NCBI RefSeq assembly: GCF_029850875.1
Contig: NZ_JAOVAM010000003.1
Location: forward strand, 62,001-126,000
DNA: 64,000 bases
Reading direction: 5' to 3'
From: Rothia similimucilaginosa
Lineage (GTDB): Bacteria; Actinomycetota; Actinomycetes; Actinomycetales; Micrococcaceae
The position numbers were made by a program, and so were the translations under genes. Positions 8,470 through 17,266 of this stretch are shown here, in pieces (the stretch's first letter is position 1; each line of letters opens with the position of its first letter). The notes beneath the pieces were generated by a model. The model saw only the letters and a program-made list of their open reading frames with translations. It did no database searches and was not told the DNA's origin.

Positions 8470-9999
8470 TTAGTAGCCAACTTCAGAACCCACAGAAATA
8501 CGCCTGACCTGCAGATACTCTTCGCTCCCCTCAGCTGCGGGGTGCAGGCTGTAGACGCCCTCGATACGGCGGCGTCCGTCCCGGTGTTCCAGGTGGATAA
8601 TGCGCTCAAAAGCCGTCGCCGTATGTAGAGCGACCGTTCTACTGTCCAGTCCGGCGAGCGCACCCAGGGCGCACAAACGCAAGGGCACCGCCTGCGCGCT
8701 ATTGGCGTGCAGGGTCGTTCCAGCACCGCGGTGACCAGTGTTCATGGCGGTCAGCAGGTGCACCACCTCCGCACCGCGGCACTCGCCGACCACGAGCCGA
8801 TCCGGGCCCATACGCAGCGCCTGCACAATCAGCTCACCCAATCCAATTTCACCGACCCCTTCGGAGTTGGCGGCACGGGTTTTGAGGGCAATAACCTGTT
8901 CATGCTGCGGCGCGAGTTCTGCGGTGTCTTCGAGCAGGATGAGGCGCTCCTGCGGCTTGCACAGCCCCAGCAGGGCGTTGAGTAAGGTGGTTTTGCCGGT
9001 ACCGGTACCTCCGCTAATGAGGAATCCGCGGCGTTCGGTCATCATGCGGTACAGGTAGGCGGCAGTCGCCTCATCGCACAGCCCAGCGGCCTGTAGCTGC
9101 GCTAGGGTGGGGCGCTCGCGGGCGGGTAGGCGCACGGAGAGCCGGGTGCGTTCACTCAGCGGCGGGATAATCGCATGGATGCGCCTGCCGTGCTCGTCGC
9201 TAATGTCAGCCGCCGGATGCGTGGCATCCAGCTGCCCGCCGTACCTGCGGATGAGCCGCTCAGCGAGCTCACGCACGCGCCGCTCATTGCCGAGGCTCAG
9301 CGCCACGGGGCGGGTGGTTCCGTTGATGCCCATCCAGATATCGCAAGGCGAATTCACGTAGATATCGGTGATGGTTCCGGCGCGTTGCCCCTCTTCAAGG
9401 AGCAAGTCGAGGGCGCCGAGGCCGTAGAGTTCCGTAGCGAGGTAGCGCAGCGCGGTCTGCCGGTTGACGGGCACGTATTCCACGCTGGGGTAGCTCCAGG
9501 AGACGGGGGCGGCTTGCACCGTTTTGGCGCGGAACTTTCGGGGCTTCACTACCCCCGTTCCCTCTTTGCTCGCGTTCCCCAGGTATCCGCCATCGATGGT
9601 GCAGATTGCCTCGTCCACGGCGTTTTCGAGAATCTCACTGAGGGGTTGGGGTTCTTGGAGTAATCCACCGTCCGCGGCACTCGCAGTGTTTGAGCTGCCT
9701 GCGGCAGTTCCCCCCTCTACAGGTGGGCGCTCCCCTGCAGTCTCAACACCAGCACTGAGCCCGGCGCTCAAACCACCCAGAGCGATAGCGCTCATCTGCG
9801 GCGATCGCAGGATCAGCTCGCGGGCGTGCAGGGCCACGGCGCGGGCGCGATAGTCTTCGGGAATGAGCAGGGCGGGCAGCGAGTGCGCGCGGATATCCGG
9901 CGCATACATGGTTGGACTCTGCGCGGTGCGGGTCGGGTAGCCGTTAGGGTTTGCGGTGTGGCTAGCTGTGTGCTCGGCGGGATTGTTGGAGGGGTTCAT
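8470..9999 (-). CDS. TadA family conjugal transfer-associated ATPase
   Basis: About 509 residues, secretion ATPase of the type II/IV (VirB11/TadA) superfamily powering the Tad system. The C-terminal half holds Walker A GGTGTGKTTLLNALLG, the Asp box RLILLEDTAEL, Walker B RMGPDRLVVGECRGAE and the His box NTGHRGAGTTLHANSA. The N-terminal domain (ERRVRELAERLIRRYGGQLD ... GRRIHAIIPPLS) is typical. First gene of the minus-strand operon tadA, F protein, DUF4244, TadE, TadE-like. I chose ATG 9999 over a TTG at 10029. No TadZ/Ssd partner or prepilin peptidase is in view; residues 1-150 include a low-complexity insertion. Confidence 0.88.
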   Translation of the reverse strand: MNPSNNPAEHTASHTANPNGYPTRTAQSPTMYAPDIRAHSLPALLIPEDYRARAVALHARELILRSPQMSAIALGGLSAGLSAGVETAGERPPVEGGTAAGSSNTASAADGGLLQEPQPLSEILENAVDEAICTIDGGYLGNASKEGTGVVKPRKFRAKTVQAAPVSWSYPSVEYVPVNRQTALRYLATELYGLGALDLLLEEGQRAGTITDIYVNSPCDIWMGINGTTRPVALSLGNERRVRELAERLIRRYGGQLDATHPAADISDEHGRRIHAIIPPLSERTRLSVRLPARERPTLAQLQAAGLCDEATAAYLYRMMTERRGFLISGGTGTGKTTLLNALLGLCKPQERLILLEDTAELAPQHEQVIALKTRAANSEGVGEIGLGELIVQALRMGPDRLVVGECRGAEVVHLLTAMNTGHRGAGTTLHANSAQAVPLRLCALGALAGLDSRTVALHTATAFERIIHLEHRDGRRRIEGVYSLHPAAEGSEEYLQVRRISVGSEVGY

Positions 10000-10206
10000 G
10001 ACTCTAGGAGAGCATTGCGCCCGCCTCAATTTTTAAGAGAATGAGCGTTCTGTGGATAACTTCTCATGCACCCCGAATTATCCACAATGCACGCACCTCA
10101 AACGAACAAAACGCAGGCATCCGACGCTTTTATGACAAACCGCCTGTAAATTCTGGTGTTGGACACGCACCACCCGTTCTACCGACACATCCTCGATAAT
10201 GGAAGA

Positions 10207-12204
10207 ATGTACATTCTGCTCAGTCCTGCCACCGGCGCGGGTATTACCACCCAGACCGGCTCTCCCACGCACCCGGTCACCTCGGCTATTGCCGCGGGTG
10301 CGTCTTCGCGCGGTGCTCAGCCGGTGACCTCGTGGGGTGCTTTTCATTTTTCGGCGCCGACCGCTGAGCAGTTGCAGGACCCGACCTTTATTCCGCGGAT
10401 TACGCGCGCTGACAGAGTAAGCGCGGCGAATCTTCCGGCGTATGTTCGAGAGGTAGAGCGGCAGGCGGCAGATTCAGCACAGGGGCGTTTTCCCCGCTGG
10501 ATTTGGGCTGATACCCGCCACGTTGACCCGCTGCTTCTGCGCCGCGGGGTGCGGGTGCATCTGTGCCATGATTTGCGTCTGGTGCAGCGAATTTTGGTGA
10601 CTGCCGCTACACATCCGAGCGGTTTTGTGGAGTACAGGCCGGTGCTGGATCTTTCTGATGTGTGTGAGGCGGTGGAGCCTCAGGGGTATCTGCCGGTGGC
10701 GCGGCAGATTCAGGGTCAGGAGGAGCTGTTCGGTGCTGATTTTTTGAGTGCACCCGCTACCAACGCCACCCAGTCCCCCGCAGATTCCTCCCCCGATTTC
10801 CTTGAGGCGGCGCCTCATGAGCCTTTTGCCCCGCAGTTGGCGGCGGGCCCGGTGACTCTGCTTCCGGAACATCCGGTGGTGCGCGTGCTGATGCGTGAGT
10901 GGCTGGCGCAGGCACGCGCTATCGGTGCGTCGAGGCACCCGGATCGGCTGCGTCTTTTGGCGGCGGCTGAGTCTGCCGGCGCGTTGGTGGCGGCTGAGAT
11001 TGGCTATTACGGCATCCCGTTTAATGTGCAGGCGCATCATGAGCATCTGTGCGAGTTGTTGGGTCCGCGCCCGGTGCTTGGGGAGCGTCCGCAGAAGATG
11101 CAGGAGTTGGCGGAGCAGATTCAGCGCATGCTATTTATGCCGTCGTTGAACCCGGATTCGCCGCAGGATCTTTTGCGCGCTCTGCAGTCTGCGGGGGTTT
11201 CGGTGAAGTCTACGCGCTCGTGGGAGTTGAAGAGTTGGGCGGATGCGATTCCGGCTCAGCGGGAAAAGCGTTGGGCGCTGATTGACCCGATTCTGCGCTA
11301 TAAAAAGCTGTACCGCATTTGGACTGCTAACGGCTGGACGTGGGCTGATACCTGGGTTTCTGAGGGTGCGTTCCGCCCGCATCTTGAGGTGGGTGGCGCC
11401 GCGACCGGGCGCTGGGGTGCTTCCGGCGGTGGTGCGTTGCAGCTGCCTGCGGAGATTCGTCAGGCGGTCCAGGCGCCGGAGGGTCAGGTACTGACTGTGA
11501 CGGATGGCTCGCAGATTGAGCCCCGTATTCTGGCGGCGTTGAGCCGTGATGAGGCACTCGCTTCGGCGGGTCGTGGCGCTGACCTGTATGCGGGTATTGC
11601 CGAGTTGGCACGTATGAAGGGTGTGGGTTTGACGGAGCGTTCCCACGCGAAGGTGGGCATGCTGGCGATTATGTACGGCGGACGCAGCGGTGAGATTGGT
11701 GCCCTGTTACCGCATGTGGCGGAGCTTTTTCCGCAGGCGATGGAGTTTACAGAGCGCGCGGCTCGTATTGGTGAGGCGGGCGGTCAGGTGACGACTTTTT
11801 TGGGTCGTACATCCCCACCGGTGGATGAGCGTTTCCGTAAGATTGTGTCTGATCGGTCTTCACCTGCGGCTGAGTCGCGTGCAGTGTCGACTGCGCGTGC
11901 TCACGGGCGTATGACCCGCAATTTTATTGTGCAGGGCACAGCAGCTGAGTGGGCTCTGTGTTGGATGGGCGCGGTGCGTTCTCGTCTGTTGTCGGAGCGG
12001 ATTTTTGGTATGCCGATGCGCACCCGCATTGTGTATTTTTTGCACGATGAGCTTCTGCTGTGCGGTCCTGAGCTGGAGGCCGATCGTGTGGAACGTATTG
12101 TGCGTGAGGGCGCTGCGGAGGCAGCACGTCTGCTTTTCGGTCGGGTTCCAGTTGATTTTCCGGTGTCGGTGGCTCGGGTGCGCAACTATGCAGATGGTAA
12201 ATAA
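10207..12204 (+). CDS. Family A DNA polymerase-like bifunctional 3'-5' exonuclease/polymerase
   Basis: A DNA polymerase I-type palm/fingers region fused to an N-terminal exonuclease-like domain, about 665 residues. Motif A is DGSQIEPRILAALS, motif B RSHAKVGMLAIMYG, motif C YFLHDELLLCG. No 5' nuclease domain is present and the exonuclease acidic residues are not all evident, so proofreading activity is uncertain. This stand-alone second PolA is a known actinobacterial family of unclear role, probably repair. I prefer the ATG at 10207 because the extended -10 (TGTAAATT, 10145-10152) would start transcription after the GTG at 10156; GGAAG sits very close to the ATG, so the start is not settled. 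Confidence 0.82.
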   Translation: MYILLSPATGAGITTQTGSPTHPVTSAIAAGASSRGAQPVTSWGAFHFSAPTAEQLQDPTFIPRITRADRVSAANLPAYVREVERQAADSAQGRFPRWIWADTRHVDPLLLRRGVRVHLCHDLRLVQRILVTAATHPSGFVEYRPVLDLSDVCEAVEPQGYLPVARQIQGQEELFGADFLSAPATNATQSPADSSPDFLEAAPHEPFAPQLAAGPVTLLPEHPVVRVLMREWLAQARAIGASRHPDRLRLLAAAESAGALVAAEIGYYGIPFNVQAHHEHLCELLGPRPVLGERPQKMQELAEQIQRMLFMPSLNPDSPQDLLRALQSAGVSVKSTRSWELKSWADAIPAQREKRWALIDPILRYKKLYRIWTANGWTWADTWVSEGAFRPHLEVGGAATGRWGASGGGALQLPAEIRQAVQAPEGQVLTVTDGSQIEPRILAALSRDEALASAGRGADLYAGIAELARMKGVGLTERSHAKVGMLAIMYGGRSGEIGALLPHVAELFPQAMEFTERAARIGEAGGQVTTFLGRTSPPVDERFRKIVSDRSSPAAESRAVSTARAHGRMTRNFIVQGTAAEWALCWMGAVRSRLLSERIFGMPMRTRIVYFLHDELLLCGPELEADRVERIVREGAAEAARLLFGRVPVDFPVSVARVRNYADGK

Positions 12205-12254
12205 TCAGCGGTAAATAATCAGCCGCACATAAGCGGCACCATACAAGGGTGAAA

Positions 12255-12299
12255 ATAGGGGCGGTAAGTAGCTTCATCCAAGCTATCTGCCGCCCCTAT
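12255..12299. terminator. Bidirectional hairpin between polymerase and NUDIX genes
   Basis: ATAGGGGCGG (12255-12264) pairs with CCGCCCCTAT (12290-12299), with an inner AGCTT/AAGCT pairing. It separates two convergent genes. Flanking T-runs are short, so terminator strength is uncertain. Confidence 0.6.
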
Positions 12300-12372
12300 A
12301 TGCGCACTATTCTGCACCCTAATATCCGCTGGTCAGGCACTTATTCCAGTCGGTTTTTATTCCACTCGATTT

Positions 12373-13152
12373 TTATTCCTCATAGCCGGGTGCCGGGCGC
12401 ATCTTTTTTGTATCCCAGGGCACGGTCCAGCCGAGCGAGTCGAAGATCCGGTCCAGCAGAATCGCGGTGAATCCCCACACGGTGAATTCCTCGCCGCCGG
12501 GCATATGCACCTCGAAGGCGGGGGTGCGGTGTGAGGTGCGGCCGCGTTTGACGTAGGCGGTGTGCCGGTTAGCGGGGTTGAGCAGATCACGCACGGGCAC
12601 GCGGGCGATGAGCGCGGACTCGTTGTGGTCGACGACTTCGACGGGCACGGGGCTGTTCCACCAGCCGATGACGGGGGTGACCATGAAGTTGCTGATGGGT
12701 AGTGGCAGGGTGTGCAGCTGGCCGAGGATCTGCACACCGGCGGGGTCGAGCCCGGTTTCTTCGACCGCCTCGCGCAGGGCGGCTATGTGGGCGACGGGTT
12801 CGCCGGTGGTTGCTGCGAGTACGTAGTCTTCGGGATCGATTTTACCGCCGGGGAAGGCGGGCTGACCGGCGTGTGAGCGCAGGGTTGCGGCACGCACGAG
12901 GAGCAGTACATCCAGGTCGGCGCTAACGTTCTCGGGGCAGCCTTCAAATTCGCCGGTGGAGGGCGAGTTGTCGAGCACGCCGAAGAGAATCAGCACGGCG
13001 GCTTCTTTGCTCAAAGGGCTGGCGGGTGCGCTGCGCAGCAGGGCTTGGACGTCGAATTCCACGCCGCCATCTGCGAGAGCCGCCAGTGCCTGCTGGGCGG
13101 GGTGCTGTGCATCCTGCTCCGCCTGTTCAGGTTGTACCTCGGGTGCGCTCAT
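12373..13152 (-). CDS. NUDIX hydrolase, CoA pyrophosphatase-like
   Basis: A 259-residue protein with a NUDIX box GGKIDPED ... REAVEETGLD, with an insertion between the Gly-rich start and the REUXEEXGU part as in the CoA diphosphatase subfamily (NudL/Rv3672c). The segment HAGQPAFPGGK and the following LPISNFMVTPVIGWW also fit that subfamily. Such enzymes cleave CoA or its derivatives. Start ATG 13152 has GAGAGG eight bases upstream. It lies 50 bases downstream of nth on the same strand, the same neighbours as in mycobacteria, suggesting an operon. Substrate is inferred only. Confidence 0.85.
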   Translation of the reverse strand: MSAPEVQPEQAEQDAQHPAQQALAALADGGVEFDVQALLRSAPASPLSKEAAVLILFGVLDNSPSTGEFEGCPENVSADLDVLLLVRAATLRSHAGQPAFPGGKIDPEDYVLAATTGEPVAHIAALREAVEETGLDPAGVQILGQLHTLPLPISNFMVTPVIGWWNSPVPVEVVDHNESALIARVPVRDLLNPANRHTAYVKRGRTSHRTPAFEVHMPGGEEFTVWGFTAILLDRIFDSLGWTVPWDTKKMRPAPGYEE

Positions 13153-13202
13153 CTGTGTACCTCTCTTCTGCGCGGCTGTATTCCGGTTTGGTTCAGTCGC
13201 CG

Positions 13203-14129
13203 TTAGGCGCTGAGCGGGTAGCCTTCTGCCATGAGTTCGCGGCGGGTTGCCCCCTGCAGGAATCGCAGGTGCAGGTCTTCTCGACCGGGTGCCATTTCGT
13301 ATTTCATGAGTTTACGTGCTGCTTGTTCGTTCGTCTCCCCGGCTCCATAGGACGGGCAGAGATCGGCGACAGGGCATACGCCGCAGGCAGGCTTTTTGGC
13401 GTGGCAGATGCGGCGGCCGTGGTAGACCACGTGGTGTGAGAAAAGCGTCCAGTCCTTGCGTTCGATGAGTTCGGCGACGTCTTTTTCGACTGCTTCGGGG
13501 GCGTCTGCGGTGGTGAACCCCATGCGGCGGGCGAGGCGGCCGAAGTGGGTGTCTACGGTCAGTCCGGGCACGTCGAAGGCGTTTCCGAGGACCACGTTCG
13601 CGGTTTTGCGGCCGACCCCGGCGAGTTCTACGAGCTCTTCGAGAGTTGAGGGAACCTGCCCGTTGTGGCGTTCTACAAGCTGCTGGGAGAGGGTGACGAT
13701 GGAGCGTGCCTTGGCGCGGTAGAAGCCGAGGGACTGAATGTAGGGTTCGACCTCTTCGGTACGTGCGGAGGCGAGCGCGGCAGCGTCCGGATAGCGTACG
13801 AAGAGTGCACCAGTGACGGAGTTAACGCGCACGTCGGTGGTTTGTGCCGAGAGCACGGTGGCGATGAGCAGCTCGAAAGGGTTGTCGAAGTCGAGTTCTG
13901 CGACGGCGTAGGGGTAGGTTTCGCCGAGGATGCGGTTGATTTTGCGGGCACGGCGCACGGTGGCGAGGTGGCTTTCGGGTGCGCGTGCATTGAGGCGGCG
14001 GGCGGCGGCTGCGGCTTTGAATTCGGGAACGAATCGGATCTGCAGGAGCGATTCGGTATTCTCTGCCGCAGTGTTGCGTGCTGCGGTATTCTGTACGTCT
14101 GCTGCGGGCTGGGTGGCGTTCTCGGTCAT
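13203..14129 (-). CDS. nth: Endonuclease III (DNA glycosylase/AP lyase)
   Basis: A 308-residue base-excision-repair enzyme removing oxidised pyrimidines. The helix-hairpin-helix [13 protein letters not shown] with catalytic Lys, the catalytic Asp in [12 protein letters not shown], and the 4Fe-4S ligands with spacing C-x6-C-x2-C-x5-C ([17 protein letters not shown]) are all present. The protein carries about 45 extra N-terminal residues before [14 protein letters not shown] compared with the short E. coli form, so the true start could be internal; the ATG at 14129 has no good ribosome site. Probably co-transcribed with the downstream NUDIX gene. Confidence 0.92.
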   Translation of the reverse strand: MTENATQPAADVQNTAARNTAAENTESLLQIRFVPEFKAAAAARRLNARAPESHLATVRRARKINRILGETYPYAVAELDFDNPFELLIATVLSAQTTDVRVNSVTGALFVRYPDAAALASARTEEVEPYIQSLGFYRAKARSIVTLSQQLVERHNGQVPSTLEELVELAGVGRKTANVVLGNAFDVPGLTVDTHFGRLARRMGFTTADAPEAVEKDVAELIERKDWTLFSHHVVYHGRRICHAKKPACGVCPVADLCPSYGAGETNEQAARKLMKYEMAPGREDLHLRFLQGATRRELMAEGYPLSA

Positions 14130-14261
14130 AGCGCGAGGGTACCGGGTTCAGGTGCGTGGGCGGTAGCGAGGTTCACCGTACTTGGCTCGCTCACCATCAT
14201 TTTTCTGGGCAGTTCGCGTCGACTATCGCTCAGCGGGCGTCTGCTGTGCCACACTGGTTTT

Positions 14262-14702
14262 ATGTCAGATACGATTTTTGTGCTTAATGGACCGAATTTG
14301 AACCTGCTTGGGCAGCGCCGCCCCGAGGTGTACGGCTACACCACTCTGCACGATATTGAGCGTATGGTGCGTGAGCGCGCGGCGAATCATGGTTTTGACG
14401 TTGAGTTTATGCAGTCAAATTATGAGGGGGCACTGGTAGATGAGATTCAGCGTGCTCGTACTCGTGGCGCGGCGATTATTATTAACCCGGCGGCGTACAC
14501 GCACACTTCGGTGGCGCTGCACGATGCGCTGGAGGCCGCTGAGCTTCCGGTGGTTGAGGTGCACCTGTCGAATGTGCATCGTCGTGAGCAGTTCCGTCAT
14601 CATTCGTTCGTGTCGCCACAGGCTACTGCGGTGATTGCCGGTGCGGGTGCGTACGGATACGTCATGGCGGTTGATTTCCTGTCACAGCACCTCGCGGAAT
14701 AA
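14262..14702 (+). CDS. aroQ: 3-dehydroquinate dehydratase, type II
   Basis: A 146-residue shikimate-pathway enzyme (3-dehydroquinate to 3-dehydroshikimate). The N-terminal [21 protein letters not shown] contains the catalytic Arg and Tyr loop; [28 protein letters not shown] and the catalytic His are typical, and length matches the dodecameric type II family. The start is ATG 14262; no Shine-Dalgarno is visible, and a possible -10-like CACACT lies just upstream, so a leaderless transcript is conceivable. The frame stays open far upstream only because it is antisense to nth. It stands alone here, away from other aro genes. Confidence 0.92.
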   Translation: MSDTIFVLNGPNLNLLGQRRPEVYGYTTLHDIERMVRERAANHGFDVEFMQSNYEGALVDEIQRARTRGAAIIINPAAYTHTSVALHDALEAAELPVVEVHLSNVHRREQFRHHSFVSPQATAVIAGAGAYGYVMAVDFLSQHLAE

Positions 14703-14755
14703 CAGTGCAGCATCTGGTGGAATAGCCCAGCGCGCCGCCTCCTTTCGTTAAATAG

Positions 14756-14794
14756 TTCAGGCTCCCGTTCCTTACTTGAGGGCGGGAGCCTGAA
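14756..14794. terminator. Hairpin terminator between aroQ and marP
   Basis: TTCAGGCTCCCG (14756-14767) pairs perfectly with CGGGAGCCTGAA (14783-14794). It sits between convergent aroQ and the protease gene and probably serves both. Confidence 0.7.
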
Positions 14795-14818
14795 CCTTTA
14801 TCGCTATCTAGCGGCTGG

Positions 14819-15997
14819 TTACTTACGGCAGGATCCGGTGGAGACTGCGGCGGTGTTGTCGCCCCCTTCAGCCAGTGCCTGCTTGAGGGTGCTTGCGGTG
14901 ACGGCGTAGCCGGCCTTACCGGTGGTTGCCTTACCGAAGATCACGCCGACCACGTTGCCGTTTTCGTCGAGGACGGGGCCGCCGGAGTTGCCGTGCTGCA
15001 CGTCGGCTGCCAGCTGGTAGACCTGGCGCATGGCGTTGGCGCGGCCGGTGTCGGCGTCGATGGTCTGGGTGTTGCCGATGCCCTGCACGGTGGCGGGTAT
15101 TGCTTTGAGCGGGCCGCCCTTGGGGTAGCCCATGAAGGTTACGAGGCTACCTGCGGTGGCGTTGTTGCCGATGCTCAGCGGTTCGAGCGGCAGCTTGGGG
15201 ACGCTGATGAAGGCGATGTCCTGTTTGCTGTCCATGTAGACGACGGTGCCGGGCCAGGTGCGGCCGCGGGAGTCCTGTACTACCGGAGAGGTTACGCCGG
15301 CAACCACGTGTGCGTTGGTGACGACCAGGCCGTTATCAGCTACGAAACCGGAGCCGGTGGAGGTGTAGCCGCACTGCTCGGCAGCGCCCAGAATCTCAAC
15401 CACGGAGGCAGCCGCCCGATTCAGTGCCGCGGATTCTACGGTCTGGGTGGGGGCACTGGTTTCGGGAGCGATGAGCTCGCTGACTTCCGGAATGGTCCCG
15501 AAGGCGAGCACATCATTGCGTACCGTATTGATGCGGTCCTTAACAATCTCGGGGGTGGAGGCGACCATCCAGGAGAGGGTCTTGGAGTCGCTGAGCGCAG
15601 TGTTAAGCTGCGGGATGGGTACGGTGCGCATGGAGATGGTCAATACGACCATGACCAGGGCGCAGGCGGCGAGGTTCAGCACGCCGCCGAAGAAGCGTTC
15701 AATTCCCTTGAGCGGGGTGATGTCGGTGACGCGGCGGATGGTACGTCCGGCAAGGAGACCGAGCCACTGTCCGATGGTCAGGCAGATGATGAGCACACTG
15801 ACGGCGGTCATGAGGCTCCACTGGGATCCCACGGATGCTACTGCGAGGGGTACGAGCCAGGCTGCGGCGCAGACGCCCAGGCCCAGGCCGAGGAAGGTTC
15901 CGAGAGTGGTGAAAAATCCGCTGCGGACTCCGGCGAGGAAGTAGAGCAGCAGGATGATGGGGATAGCAATATCAAGCAGGTTGATGCCAGTCGTCAT
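14819..15997 (-). CDS. marP: MarP-like membrane-anchored serine protease (CvpA + trypsin-like domain)
   Basis: 392 residues: four TM helices in a CvpA-like domain (about 8-120), a linker, and a periplasmic chymotrypsin-fold protease. Catalytic triad is His230 (VVTNAHVV), Asp260 (SKQDIAFI) and Ser338 (HGNSGGPV). Cys209 and Cys390 correspond to the disulfide known in M. tuberculosis MarP (Rv3671c), an acid/oxidative-stress protease that processes cell-wall hydrolases. Start ATG 15997 is preceded by AAGGAGG. Neighbours nth/NUDIX/crp match the mycobacterial order. The acid-resistance role is inferred by homology, plausible for an acid-exposed commensal. Confidence 0.9.
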   Translation of the reverse strand: MTTGINLLDIAIPIILLLYFLAGVRSGFFTTLGTFLGLGLGVCAAAWLVPLAVASVGSQWSLMTAVSVLIICLTIGQWLGLLAGRTIRRVTDITPLKGIERFFGGVLNLAACALVMVVLTISMRTVPIPQLNTALSDSKTLSWMVASTPEIVKDRINTVRNDVLAFGTIPEVSELIAPETSAPTQTVESAALNRAAASVVEILGAAEQCGYTSTGSGFVADNGLVVTNAHVVAGVTSPVVQDSRGRTWPGTVVYMDSKQDIAFISVPKLPLEPLSIGNNATAGSLVTFMGYPKGGPLKAIPATVQGIGNTQTIDADTGRANAMRQVYQLAADVQHGNSGGPVLDENGNVVGVIFGKATTGKAGYAVTASTLKQALAEGGDNTAAVSTGSCRK

Positions 15998-16444
15998 GAC
16001 TAATTGCCTCCTTGGTGGGTAGAAGTGGTCACGGTGTGCTCATTGTGGTTGGTGTGGGCTGTGCCCGGTGAGTGTGGTGGCGCGTTAACACCCGGTGGTG
16101 GGTGCGGCGAGCTGGTATACCCGGGGCGTGGAGACAGTAGCTTCCTTGTCATGAGGGCGTCAGCATGCTTAGTGCCGATAAAAGTACACACCTGAATGCC
16201 TGATATTAGGTGGTGAACCTGTGGGGAAGCTTTGAATTTACTCGAAAGAAATAACTTTTGTTGCAAAGCTCGCTGTATCGGAATGCGTGAAGCGCTTTTT
16301 TAGGGTACGCTCATATCAGTTGAATATGTCACACCAGCTTGACCCTTCTCACATTTTAGATGTTGAGACGCATGACATCGGTTCGGGCTCACTCACTGAA
16401 CATTTATGAGTTTCGGCTCATCACCTCATATCTAGGAGAACTTT
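15998..16444. other. Intergenic region between divergent marP and crp
   Basis: 447 bases with promoters implied in both directions. It carries TGTG/CACA-rich half-sites (for example around 16027-16060 and 16330-16355) and a short TGAG/CTCA inverted repeat near 16408-16422, but I see no clean TGTGA-N6-TCACA site that would show Crp autoregulation. No gene is supported here. Confidence 0.5.
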
Positions 16445-17122
16445 ATGGATCTCGAGATCCTCCGTCGTACCCCTCTCTTTGCTAACCTCGACGACGCAGC
16501 TTTCGCTCTGCTGACCGATGATATTCAGGAGATTGACCTCTCCCGCAACGCGGTCCTCTTCTACGAGGGCGACCAGGACGACCAGCTCTTCGCTGTGCTC
16601 TCCGGTAAGGTCAAGCTGGGTCGCACCGCCGCTGACGGCCGCGAGAACATGGTCGCAATCATGGGTCCCGGTGACGTCTTCGGCGAGATGGCTCTCTTCG
16701 ATCCTTCACCCCGTTCGACCAACGCTGTGGCTGTCTCTGAGACTCGCCTGGCTGCCATCAAGCACGAGTCCTTCAAGCGTGCACAGCAGCTCGATCCCAC
16801 TATCTCCGATCAGGTTATTAAGACTCTGGCTCGCCGCCTGCGCCACGCTAACGAGGCATTGGCTGACCTGGTCTTCTCCGACGTTCCCGGCCGCCTCGCT
16901 AAGGCACTACTGGACTTGGCTGATCGCTTCGGCCGCCCCGCGACCGACGGCGTGCTCGTTGCTCACGAGCTGACTCAGGAAGAGCTGGCACAACTGGTTG
17001 GCGCATCCCGCGAGACCGTGAATAAGGCTCTTGCCGAGTTCGTTTCCCGCGGCTGGATTCGCCTGGAGGCACGCGCAGTTGTCATTCTCGACCTGCCCCG
17101 CCTGCGCCAGCGTTCCCGCTAA
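16445..17122 (+). CDS. crp: Crp/GlxR family cAMP-binding transcriptional regulator
   Basis: 225 residues, orthologue of Rv3676 (Crp) and corynebacterial GlxR by sequence and position. N-terminal cyclic nucleotide-binding domain with the phosphate-binding cassette FGEMALFDPSPRSTNA (about 79-94; Arg90 and Ser/Thr 91-92 match cAMP binding), dimer helix (about 108-140), and a C-terminal winged helix-turn-helix with LTQEELAQLVGASRETVNKAL. Such regulators are global controllers of carbon metabolism and resuscitation genes. ATG 16445 follows a CTAGGAGAA ribosome site. A strong terminator follows. Divergent from marP, as in mycobacteria. Confidence 0.93.
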   Translation: MDLEILRRTPLFANLDDAAFALLTDDIQEIDLSRNAVLFYEGDQDDQLFAVLSGKVKLGRTAADGRENMVAIMGPGDVFGEMALFDPSPRSTNAVAVSETRLAAIKHESFKRAQQLDPTISDQVIKTLARRLRHANEALADLVFSDVPGRLAKALLDLADRFGRPATDGVLVAHELTQEELAQLVGASRETVNKALAEFVSRGWIRLEARAVVILDLPRLRQRSR

Positions 17123-17185
17123 AGCCTTTTTGCGTTAGGGCGTTCTAGGGCGCCTTCATTGAAAGACATGCGACTTAAATAGATT

Positions 17186-17220
17186 AGGAGCCGTTTCCCA
17201 TGTAGAGGGAAACGGCTCCT
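17186..17220. terminator. Rho-independent terminator after crp
   Basis: A perfect 14-bp stem (17186-17199 with 17207-17220) around a 7-base loop. It lies between crp and the convergent NUDIX gene and is likely used by both. Confidence 0.8.
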
Positions 17221-17266
17221 GATTTCTTTCACGCTTTATCGTATGGGCGCGCATTGCGGCAGTTCG

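Noticed and set aside
13665-14261. Long open frame continuing upstream of aroQ
   Set aside because: It is antisense to nth; the family start of AroQ is at 14262, and the upstream codons look like shadow sequence.
15998-16444. Possible Crp autoregulation site
   Set aside because: Only scattered TGTG/CACA half-sites; no TGTGA-N6-TCACA palindrome.
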